NCBI GenBank assembly: GCA_937936215.1
Contig: CALGWX010000365.1
Location: 1 to 11,764, forward strand
From: an uncultured Burkholderiaceae bacterium
GTDB taxonomy: Bacteria > Pseudomonadota > Gammaproteobacteria > Burkholderiales > Burkholderiaceae_F
DNA length: 11,764 nucleotides
Reading direction: 5' to 3'
Shown: in pieces, positions 5,631 to 11,764 of the stretch
Layout of the letters: every line of letters starts with the position of its first letter
Numbering within the stretch: position 1 is the stretch's first letter
The notes under the pieces: model-generated
Seen by the model: the letters and a program-made list of their open reading frames with translations, nothing else
What the model was told of the DNA's origin: nothing
Database searches by the model: none
Translations under genes and position numbers: made by a program

Positions 5631-5656
5631 CCGACACAGGGCCCCCTCCGTATACT
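5631..5656 (+). promoter_or_regulatory. possible promoter for the MoxR gene
   Basis: TATACT (5651-5656) matches 5 of 6 positions of the -10 consensus. A CCGACA at 5631-5636 resembles a -35 but is only 14 bp away, so the -35 is doubtful. The start site would fall near 5663, about 20 nt before the MoxR ATG, leaving room for its GGAAG ribosome binding site. Confidence 0.35.
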
Positions 5657-5684
5657 GGTTGCGAGCCGCCGCCGGAAGCCCCCC

Positions 5685-6548
5685 ATGCCCCCTCAGCCCG
5701 CCGCCGCCCGCTTCGAGGGCACCAGTACCTACGTCGCCACCGATGACCTGAAGCTCGCGGTCAACGCGGCGCTGACGCTGCAGCGGCCGCTGCTGATCAA
5801 GGGCGAGCCGGGCACCGGCAAGACCATGCTCGCAGAGGAAGTGGCGCGCGCCCTGGACATGCCGCTGCTGGCCTGGCACATCAAGAGCACCACCAAGGCG
5901 CAGCAGGGTTTGTACGAATACGATGCCGTCAGCCGCCTGCGCGACTCGCAGCTCGGCGACGACCGCGTCCACGACATCGCCAATTACATCGTCCGCGGCG
6001 TGCTGTGGCAGGCCTTCGAGTCCGAGCGGCCGACGGTGCTGCTGATCGACGAGATCGACAAGGCCGACATCGAGTTCCCCAACGACCTGCTGCGCGAGCT
6101 CGACCGCATGGAGTTCTACGTCTACGAGACCCGGCAGACGGTCAAGGCGCGGCACCGGCCGCTGGTGGTGATCACCAGCAACAACGAGAAGGAGCTGCCC
6201 GACGCCTTCCTGCGCCGCTGCTTCTTCCACTACATCCGCTTTCCGACTAAGGAGACGATGCAGGCGATCGTCGACGTGCACTTCCCTGGCCTGCGCCGCG
6301 AGCTGCTGGCCAACGCGATGGCCGTCTTCTTCGCCATGCGCGAGGTGCCGGGGCTGAAGAAGAAGCCGTCGACCTCCGAGCTGCTCGACTGGCTGAAGCT
6401 GCTGGTGGCCGAGCAGATCCCCGCCGAGGCGCTGCGCGCCAAGGACGACAAGCTGTTCGTGCCGCCGCTGGCCGGCGCCCTGCTGAAGAACGAGCAGGAC
6501 ATGCACCTGTTCGAGCGGCTGGTGTTCATGGCCCGCAACAACCGCTGA
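5685..6548 (+). CDS. MoxR-family AAA+ ATPase
   Basis: A 287-residue AAA+ ATPase of the MoxR group, chaperone-like ring ATPases that work with a VWA protein to mature or activate a client, often a metal enzyme. Seen: Walker A GEPGTGKT (40-47, Lys46), Walker B LLIDEIDKAD with Asp122/Glu123, a sensor-1 Asn in ITSNNEKEL (166-167), arginine-finger candidates in FLRRCFF (177-178), and a C-terminal lid domain (LLDWLKLL). No signal peptide or membrane helix. The ATG at 5685 has GGAAG at 5674-5678. The expected partner, a CoxE-like VWA gene, lies downstream, separated by a GNAT gene. It is divergent from the cytochrome pair. A role in respiratory enzyme maturation is inferred from family and neighbours only. 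Confidence 0.92.
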   Translation: MPPQPAAARFEGTSTYVATDDLKLAVNAALTLQRPLLIKGEPGTGKTMLAEEVARALDMPLLAWHIKSTTKAQQGLYEYDAVSRLRDSQLGDDRVHDIANYIVRGVLWQAFESERPTVLLIDEIDKADIEFPNDLLRELDRMEFYVYETRQTVKARHRPLVVITSNNEKELPDAFLRRCFFHYIRFPTKETMQAIVDVHFPGLRRELLANAMAVFFAMREVPGLKKKPSTSELLDWLKLLVAEQIPAEALRAKDDKLFVPPLAGALLKNEQDMHLFERLVFMARNNR

Positions 6549-6716
6549 GGCAGGGAGGCGGTCGGTGCGGCGGCGCGTTGCCCACCTAAGCGGGAGGGAG
6601 ACCGCCGGGGGCTCCGGCGCCGATGGGCTCGGCTCGCCCAACGCCGGCAACCGGTTGCGTTCCCCGCGCCGTGGCGCCGACCTCATGGCGCCGGCCTGCC
6701 CCGCGACGGCGTGCCG
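6549..6716. other. 168-bp gap between MoxR and GNAT genes
   Basis: Non-coding. It holds a hairpin CGCCGG-5 nt-CCGGCG (6603-6619) and a perfect 12-bp palindrome (6647-6658). There is no clear promoter. The gap is unexpectedly long if moxR and the VWA gene form one operon. Confidence 0.5.
6647..6658. promoter_or_regulatory. perfect palindrome, possible operator
   Basis: GCAACCGGTTGC is a perfect 12-bp palindrome about 60 nt before the acetyltransferase start. Its length and symmetry fit a dimeric repressor site, but no regulator gene is adjacent. Confidence 0.3.
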
Positions 6717-7337
6717 ATGATCCCGCCGGCGCCGGTCACGCTCGAAGGCCACGGTGTGCGCCTGGAGCCGCTGGCGCGCGACCATCACGACGGCCTGGTC
6801 GCGGCGGCGTGCGACGGCGAGCTGTGGTCGCTGTGGTTCACCTCGGTGCCGTCGCCCGAGCAGACGCATGCCTACATCGCGGCGGCGCTGGCCGGGCAGG
6901 ACGCCGGCCACATGCTGCCGTGGGCGGTGCGCGATCTGGCCACCGGGCGGCTCGTCGGCTCGACCCGCTTCCACGACATCGTGCCGGCGATCGACCGGGT
7001 CGAGATCGGCTACACGTGGTACGCGCGCCGCTGCCAGCGGACGCACGTGAACACCGCCTGCAAGCGGCTGCTGCTCGGCCACGCGTTCGACACCCTCGGC
7101 TGCCGGGTCGTGGGCCTGCGCACGGACAACTTCGACTTCAGGTCCCAGGCCGCCATCGAGGCGCTCGGCGCCAAGAAGGACGGCGTGATCCGCCACCACG
7201 CCGCGCGCCGCGACGGCAGCGTTCGCGACACGGTGATGTACAGCATCCTCGCCGCCGAGTGGCCGGACGTGAAGCGGCATCTCGACTCGCGGCTGGCGCG
7301 GCACGCCGCGGCCCATCACGGCAGGGGGCGACAGTGA
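6717..7337 (+). CDS. GNAT family N-acetyltransferase (RimJ/RimL-like)
   Basis: A 206-residue acetyl-CoA-dependent acetyltransferase of the RimJ/RimL-type group; the substrate is unknown. Seen: an N-terminal VTLEGHGVRLEPL strand, a central WAVRDLATGRLVGSTR strand pair, GYTWYARRCQRTHVNTACKR at the acetyl-CoA pyrophosphate loop, and the late GNAT motif LRTDNFDFRSQAAIEALGA followed by DGSVRDTVMYSIL. The pyrophosphate loop lacks the usual GxG/A glycines (RTHVNT instead), a pattern I associate with a known branch of this family. A GTG at 6711 is an alternative start 6 nt upstream; neither has a good Shine-Dalgarno. It sits between moxR and the VWA gene, an unusual place. Confidence 0.85.
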   Translation: MIPPAPVTLEGHGVRLEPLARDHHDGLVAAACDGELWSLWFTSVPSPEQTHAYIAAALAGQDAGHMLPWAVRDLATGRLVGSTRFHDIVPAIDRVEIGYTWYARRCQRTHVNTACKRLLLGHAFDTLGCRVVGLRTDNFDFRSQAAIEALGAKKDGVIRHHAARRDGSVRDTVMYSILAAEWPDVKRHLDSRLARHAAAHHGRGRQ

Positions 7338-7392
7338 GCCACGGCTTGGATCCTCGCCGCTGCCGCCTCGGCGCGGCGCGATCGCCTGCGAC

Positions 7393-7411
7393 CCGCCTGC
7401 CCCGCAGGCGG
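7393..7411. terminator. 8-bp hairpin between GNAT and VWA genes
   Basis: CCGCCTGC (7393-7400) pairs perfectly with GCAGGCGG (7404-7411) across CCC. It lies 55 nt after the GNAT stop and 10 nt before the VWA ribosome binding site GAGGAG (7421-7426). No T-run follows. It could attenuate read-through or shape translation of the VWA gene. Confidence 0.35.
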
Positions 7412-7434
7412 CGAGCCATCGAGGAGCCCGCGCC

Positions 7435-8607
7435 ATGCTGATCAACTTCTTCTACCACCTGCGCGCCTCTCGGCTGCCGGTGTCGATCAATGAGCTGCTG
7501 ACCCTGCTCGCGGCGCTGAAGCGGGACGTGATCGGCCCGTCGATCGACGAGTTCTATTTCCTCGCGCGCGCCACGCTGGTCAAGGACGAGGCCAACTACG
7601 ACAAGTTCGACCGCGCCTTCGGTGAGTTCTTCAACGGCCTTCAGCGCGCCTCCGGGCTGCTAAAGGAGATCCCGGAGGAGTGGTTCAAGGACGTGCTCGC
7701 CCGCGAGTTCACGCCGGAGGAACTGGCGCGGCTCGAAGCGCTGGGCTGGGACCGGCTGATGGAGGAATTCCGCAAGCGGCTCGAAGAGCAGGACGAGGCG
7801 CACCACGGCGGCAACAAGTGGATCGGCTCGGGCGGCACCTCGGCGTTCGGCCACGGCGGCCGCCATCCCGAGGGCATCCGCATCGGCGGGCCGAGCAAGG
7901 GCAACCGCAGCGCCGTGAAGGTGTGGGAGGCGCGCGCTTACCGCGACTACGACGACGAGGTCGAGATCGGCACCCGCAACATCAAGGTCGCGCTGCGCCG
8001 GCTGCGGCGCTTCGCCCGCGAGGGCGCCGAGCTCGAGCTCGACCTGCACGACACCATCGAGTCGACGGCGAAGAACGCCGGCTGGCTGGACCTGAAGCTG
8101 GTGCCCGAGCGGCACAACGCGGTGAAGGTGCTGATGCTGCTAGATATTGGCGGCACGATGGACGAGCACATCCGCCGCGTCGAGGAGCTGTTCTCGGCGG
8201 CGAAAGCCGAGTTCAAGCACCTCGAGTTCTATTACTTCCACAACTGCGTCTACGAGCGGCTGTGGCGCAACAACCGCCGTCGCTTTGCCGAGAAGTTCGA
8301 CACCGCCGACGTGCTGCGCAAGTACAACCCCGACTACAAGCTGATCTTCGTCGGCGACGCGACGATGAGCCCTTACGAGATCCTGCAGCCGGGCGGCAGC
8401 GTCGAGCACAACAATCCCGAGGCCGGCGCGGTGTGGCTGCAGCGGCTGACGCAGTATTTTCCGAAGCACGTGTGGATCAACCCCGAGCCGGAGGGGCTGT
8501 GGCAATACCGGCAGTCGATCGCGCTGATCCGCCAGCTGATGGGCGAGAGGATGTACCCGCTGACGCTGGAGGGGCTGACGCGGGCGATGCGCACGCTCAG
8601 CAAGTAA
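7435..8607 (+). CDS. CoxE-like VWA domain protein, MoxR partner
   Basis: A 390-residue cytoplasmic protein of the CoxE/VWA type, usual partner of MoxR ATPases. Seen: an N-terminal helical region (MLINFFYHLRASRLPVSI through about residue 140), a Gly/His-rich linker at about 124-160 (HHGGNKWIGSGG, FGHGGRHPEG), and a C-terminal VWA domain from about residue 230. The metal-site motif at 237-241 is DIGGT rather than the standard DxSxS; I recall this Gly form as typical of the family. Later segments LIFVGDATMSPYEI and HVWINPEPEGLWQY close the domain. The ATG at 7435 has a good GAGGAG ribosome binding site 8 nt upstream. The client is unknown; nearby c-type cytochromes hint at respiration. Confidence 0.9.
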   Translation: MLINFFYHLRASRLPVSINELLTLLAALKRDVIGPSIDEFYFLARATLVKDEANYDKFDRAFGEFFNGLQRASGLLKEIPEEWFKDVLAREFTPEELARLEALGWDRLMEEFRKRLEEQDEAHHGGNKWIGSGGTSAFGHGGRHPEGIRIGGPSKGNRSAVKVWEARAYRDYDDEVEIGTRNIKVALRRLRRFAREGAELELDLHDTIESTAKNAGWLDLKLVPERHNAVKVLMLLDIGGTMDEHIRRVEELFSAAKAEFKHLEFYYFHNCVYERLWRNNRRRFAEKFDTADVLRKYNPDYKLIFVGDATMSPYEILQPGGSVEHNNPEAGAVWLQRLTQYFPKHVWINPEPEGLWQYRQSIALIRQLMGERMYPLTLEGLTRAMRTLSK

Positions 8608-8625
8608 ACGGCGCGATGGGCGCTT

Positions 8626-8696
8626 GCTCGGCGAAATCGAGCGCCGCGGCGAGGCGGCGACCGCGACCACGGAAGCCTGGCGGCCGGCGTGGCCGC
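8626..8696. terminator. weak hairpins between convergent VWA and DUF1631 genes
   Basis: Two small dyads lie in the 97-bp convergent gap: GCTCG (8626-8630) with CGAGC (8638-8642), and GCGGCC (8680-8685) with GGCCGC (8691-8696). Neither has a T-run. They are only tentative transcript ends. Confidence 0.25.
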
Positions 8697-8704
8697 GACT
8701 GCGC

Positions 8705-11281
8705 CTATTGCAGCTTGGCGGCCACCGTCGTAGCGATGGGATCGCCCGTCGTCGGCGCCTTGGTGACGCCGATCTTCTCGGCCAGCTCCTCGGCGCGCTT
8801 CGGCGAGCGCTCCAGTTCGCCGACGACGCGGTCGACCGCCCGCTTCATCAGGGGCTCGGCCTCGAGCGGCTTCAGCCAGCCCTGCTTGAGGTACGACTTG
8901 ATCGACTCCGGCGACAGCACGCGCGCATTCTTGTCGTCGCCGGCGCTGAACATGAACAGCGTGCGCAGCGGGCTGATCCAGCGCAGCTTGACCTTGATGG
9001 TCTGGCTGCCGTCGTAAAGGCTGAACCAGTCGCCGCGCTGCCAGCTGGCGATCTGCTCCTCGAAGTCCGCGTCCTGCTCGAAGCTCGTCGCCGGCACGTT
9101 GGGCAGCGGCTCGGCGATCACCAAGGGCGCCGCATGCGCCTCGGCCGCGCGCCGCACCGCGTTGGCGCTGACGCGCACGCCGGCGGCGGCGTTCAGCGGC
9201 ACCGAGCTGGTGATGTGCATCTGCTCCAGCTTCTGCCGCAGGTCGCCAGTGGCCACCCGCGACTTGATGTACGTGGCCTGGTCGACCGGCCGCACCGCGA
9301 TCGCGTGCGACGCCATCAGCTGCTTGAGGAAAGCCTGCTGCTCGTCCTGGCCCATGCGCGCCAGCGCCATGCCGTCGCGCAGCACGCGCGTCATCTCGGG
9401 GATCAGGGCAACCAGCCGCTTGCGCTCCTCGGCCGAGACCTTCGGCTGCACGCTCCAGACGACGTCGTGGATGACCTGCCGGAAAGCCTTGGAGAAGCCC
9501 GGCGTCTTCTCGTCGCGCAACGTGGCGGTCACCAAAGCCTGCACCCAAGGGCCGACCAGGAACTCGCGCAGGTAAGGCTCCAGTTCCACGTGCTCGAAGG
9601 CGCGCCGCACCTGGATCGTCGTGTTGATGACCAGCACCTCGCGCTTTTCGGCCTCCTCGAGGGCCGCCTTGGCGCGTGCGATTGGGTCGGTCTCACGCGT
9701 CGGCATCTCGGCGATGAACTTCTCGAATTCCTCCAGCAGCTGCTCGAAGGTGCCGACGTCCTTGTCGAAGCGCTCGAGCACCTGCTGCACGACGCGCTCG
9801 ACCTCGGCCTTATAGCGTTGGTTTTCGTCGCCGTACGGCTCCCAGCCGGCGGCCGTCGATGCCAGCCGGTCGATCAGCCGCCGTGCCGGGTGCGCGCTGG
9901 ACGCAAAGAATTCGGCGTCGGTCAAGGCCACCTTCAGCACCGGGAACTGCAGCCGCGACAGCACCGCCTTGATCTCGACCGGCACCTGCTTGTCCTGCAG
10001 CACGTGCTCGAACAGCATGCCGACGATCTCAATCGTCAGCTTGTCGACGGTGCGGGTCGACTTGGCCAGCAACACGTCGCGCCAGGCGTGGGGCTCGGCC
10101 GACGCCGGAACGGCACCTGCAGCCCCCGCCACGGCGGCGCCGGCGGCGCCGCTTACGGTCGGCGGCCCCAAGCCGGCGCCCGCCAGATCGGGCAACACGG
10201 TCGAACCCGCCGGCCACCGCGTCGACGCACCAAGCGAGCGCGCCGCTTCCTCGGCCCCCATCCGCTGCATTTCACTGATCGCTGCCAGCAGGTCGGGCGG
10301 CGGCTGTCCGGCCGCGGGCAGCGCCACCGGCGGCGGACCACCGCGTGTGCTGGCGCTCATGCGCTGCAGCATATTGTCCAGCGATGCTTGCACCTCGGCG
10401 ACGGTCGCCCAAGCGGAACCGCCCGTGTGCTCGAAGCCACCGCCATTCAGGGTCCTCGGCGGCGCCGGCACGCCGCTAACCCGGGGCACCTCGTCCATCC
10501 AACCCAACCGACGCGTCGCCGAGCCTTGCGTCGTCGGATCTGAGGAAGACCCCGCCACTGTCCCGATCCCTTGGACGGTCGTGGCGCCCAACGACGACCG
10601 CCCGAGCGACTGCCGCAGCGCCTTGTCGCGGCGCACTTCGCTGGCGTCGAGACGATGCTTGCGGAAGTGCTCGCGCAGCCCATCGAGGACGCTTCCCAGC
10701 GCACCGGCCATCGGGGCTTCCATGGCGGCGAGAAACGCCTCCCATCCGCCCGCCTCCAGACCCGAGTCGCGGCCAGCCGCCAGCAACGCGCGCAGGCACA
10801 CCTCGGGGGTCAACGGATCGTCATCGGGTCGCAGGGTTTCACGGGCGGCCAGATGCGCGACGATAAGATGGATGTCGCCGAGTCTGGCCTCCAGCGCACC
10901 ACGCATCCGCCGCGCCACCTTGGAGACGACGATGTCGGGAGCGGCCGCGTCGTCGTCGACGAGCGACAGCGACTCGGCCGAGATCTTGGCTGCTTTCGCC
11001 GCCGGCTTGTCGCGCGCAAACAGCCGGCCGATAAGGTCTGCCTGTTCCTGCTTGAGCCGATCACCAAAGGCGCGACGCAACTCTTCCCGGCCGCTCGACA
11101 GCAGCCGCTTGGCGCCCGCGTCGCCCCCGTCAGCGCGCGAGTTCAGCTTCTCCAGCGCCGGCGCCAGCATGCCCGGCAGCGCCGCGATCAGCTGCTCAGC
11201 CAGCATCGCCGCGCTGGAGCGCAGCAACTCCGCCGCCTGTACCGGCGACAAACTGGGCAACGACGTGTTCGGGCTCGTCAT
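8705..11281 (-). CDS. DUF1631 family protein
   Basis: An 858-residue protein resembling DUF1631, large proteobacterial proteins of unknown function that databases sometimes mislabel as thymidine phosphorylase. Seen: a helical N-terminal part to about residue 220 (RREELRRAFGDRL-type segments), an Ala/Gly/Pro-rich low-complexity linker at about 225-400, a long helical core with a charged segment near 540-560 (ALEEAEKREVLVINTTIQ), and a C-terminal beta-rich module at about 740-800 (RGDWFSLYDG, KLRWISPLRTLFMFS), possibly PilZ- or SH3-like. No signal peptide or membrane helix. The ATG at 11281 is chosen; an in-frame GTG at 11335 is possible. Neither has a strong Shine-Dalgarno. It converges with the VWA gene. 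Confidence 0.85.
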   Translation of the reverse strand: MTSPNTSLPSLSPVQAAELLRSSAAMLAEQLIAALPGMLAPALEKLNSRADGGDAGAKRLLSSGREELRRAFGDRLKQEQADLIGRLFARDKPAAKAAKISAESLSLVDDDAAAPDIVVSKVARRMRGALEARLGDIHLIVAHLAARETLRPDDDPLTPEVCLRALLAAGRDSGLEAGGWEAFLAAMEAPMAGALGSVLDGLREHFRKHRLDASEVRRDKALRQSLGRSSLGATTVQGIGTVAGSSSDPTTQGSATRRLGWMDEVPRVSGVPAPPRTLNGGGFEHTGGSAWATVAEVQASLDNMLQRMSASTRGGPPPVALPAAGQPPPDLLAAISEMQRMGAEEAARSLGASTRWPAGSTVLPDLAGAGLGPPTVSGAAGAAVAGAAGAVPASAEPHAWRDVLLAKSTRTVDKLTIEIVGMLFEHVLQDKQVPVEIKAVLSRLQFPVLKVALTDAEFFASSAHPARRLIDRLASTAAGWEPYGDENQRYKAEVERVVQQVLERFDKDVGTFEQLLEEFEKFIAEMPTRETDPIARAKAALEEAEKREVLVINTTIQVRRAFEHVELEPYLREFLVGPWVQALVTATLRDEKTPGFSKAFRQVIHDVVWSVQPKVSAEERKRLVALIPEMTRVLRDGMALARMGQDEQQAFLKQLMASHAIAVRPVDQATYIKSRVATGDLRQKLEQMHITSSVPLNAAAGVRVSANAVRRAAEAHAAPLVIAEPLPNVPATSFEQDADFEEQIASWQRGDWFSLYDGSQTIKVKLRWISPLRTLFMFSAGDDKNARVLSPESIKSYLKQGWLKPLEAEPLMKRAVDRVVGELERSPKRAEELAEKIGVTKAPTTGDPIATTVAAKLQ

Positions 11282-11379
11282 CGTTTCACTGGCCTCGCGC
11301 GGAGCCTCGGCGCTCGTCGACCGCGCCCGGATCACTGCCAGAACGCAAGCGCCTCAAGCCTCGTCAACGAAGTGAGCCC

Positions 11380-11410
11380 ATTCTAAGCACTCGATCCCCG
11401 ACTCCATCGA
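11380..11410 (-). promoter_or_regulatory. possible promoter of the DUF1631 gene
   Basis: On the minus strand, TAGAAT (11380-11385) matches 5 of 6 positions of the -10 consensus and is the same hexamer as in the cytochrome promoter. The best -35 is TCGATG (11405-11410), a poor match at a 19-bp spacing. A 6-bp dyad, CTCGAT (11390-11395) with ATCGAG (11406-11411), overlaps the spacer and -35. Confidence 0.35.
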
Positions 11411-11440
11411 GATGGCGCAGTACCGCCTTCGGACTAGGGC

Positions 11441-11764
11441 TCAAATATGAAGCCTAGGCAAGTCATCGCCTGCGCGGCGCAGCCCCGCGACCCATCGCTG
11501 TGCCGGCAGGCCGTGATCGCGCTCGACCTGCCGCGCCCGCGCCGCGAGGTCCGCCCACGACACAACGAGCGGCGGCCCGGCGAAGGCGAGCACGACACGG
11601 TTGCCAGCGTCGGCTTCCGGCAGCACCAAGATCCGGCCATCGAAGGCGGCGGCGATGCGCGCGTGGCTGGGCTCGAAGCCACGGCCGAAGAGGTTGAACG
11701 CCGCCACGCCCGGGGCCCGCAGCAGACGCCGGCAGGAGGCGTAGAACGGCTCGTCGTCGAGCAC
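11441..11764 (-). CDS. spermidine synthase-like protein, C-terminal part (N-terminus outside window)
   Basis: The last 107 codons of a gene that enters from beyond 11764; the first codon here is GTG read as an internal Val. The visible part resembles the C-terminal half of spermidine synthase-like Rossmann methyltransferase-fold proteins: LDDEPFYASCRRLL, the strand VAAFNLFGRG, then FDGRILVLPEADAGNRVVLAF and a C-terminal helical tail (WADLAARARQVE, GLPAQRWVAGLR). The catalytic Asp and nucleotide-binding motifs would lie in the missing part, so true spermidine synthase activity cannot be judged. It is on the same strand as DUF1631, upstream of it, with a 159-bp gap holding a separate promoter candidate. 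Confidence 0.7.
   Translation of the reverse strand: MLDDEPFYASCRRLLRAPGVAAFNLFGRGFEPSHARIAAAFDGRILVLPEADAGNRVVLAFAGPPLVVSWADLAARARQVERDHGLPAQRWVAGLRRAGDDLPRLHI

Noticed and set aside
5532..7445. 637-codon open frame on the minus strand
   Set aside because: It lies opposite the MoxR and GNAT genes with a low-complexity His/Arg/Val-rich translation. Shadow frame.
8624..10543. 639-codon open frame on the plus strand, opposite the DUF1631 gene
   Set aside because: Leu/Arg/His-rich translation typical of an antisense shadow. DUF1631 on the minus strand has recognisable family segments.
1..11764. tRNA, rRNA, transposase, integrase or toxin-antitoxin genes
   Set aside because: No cloverleaf-like segment, rRNA-like stretch or matching protein motif was seen on either strand by reading; a tRNA or Rfam scan would settle it.

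Overview
The window looks like chromosomal DNA from a high-GC betaproteobacterium (Burkholderiales or Rhodocyclales type). GC is roughly 70% by eye. The evidence is the gene set: a short, anchor-less RnfB directly joined to nth, followed by a DUF1841 gene, plus an intracellular PHB depolymerase with a catalytic cysteine, a DUF1631 protein and a MoxR/CoxE-type pair. No phage, IS, CRISPR array or RNA gene was seen. Most of the window is ordinary chromosome.

Layout. 1-341 is a non-coding leader with a perfect hairpin, an AAGCG x3 run and an imperfect inverted repeat. 342-1142 (+) is ferredoxin-NADP reductase. 1288-2520 (+) is an intracellular PHA depolymerase (PhaZ), followed by a compound terminator-like hairpin. 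2521-2970 is non-coding and carries a three-unit 33-bp tandem repeat. 2971-4734 (+) is a tight operon rnfB-nth-DUF1841 (ATGA overlap, then a 4-nt gap). It ends at a strong hairpin (4736-4758) shared with the convergent cytochrome genes. 4778-5448 (-) holds two small periplasmic monoheme c-type cytochromes in tandem. 5685-8607 (+) is a MoxR AAA+ ATPase, a GNAT acetyltransferase and a CoxE-like VWA protein. 8705-11281 (-) is a large DUF1631 protein. 11441-11764 (-) is the C-terminal end of a spermidine synthase-like protein that runs off the window.

How the genes work together. The first half is redox and carbon-storage housekeeping: Fpr exchanges electrons between NADPH and ferredoxin/flavodoxin, PhaZ mobilises PHB granules, RnfB is a soluble 2x[4Fe-4S] plus Fes-type iron-sulfur protein, and Nth is an iron-sulfur base-excision repair enzyme. 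In the second half, the MoxR ATPase and VWA protein should act as a chaperone-like pair that remodels or metallates a client. The divergent c-type cytochromes make a respiratory client conceivable, but nothing in the sequence proves it.

The best leads are the MoxR/GNAT/VWA arrangement beside the cytochromes, the orphan soluble RnfB fixed to nth, and the 33-bp tandem repeat upstream of rnfB. I did not find a clearly novel defence or mobile system.
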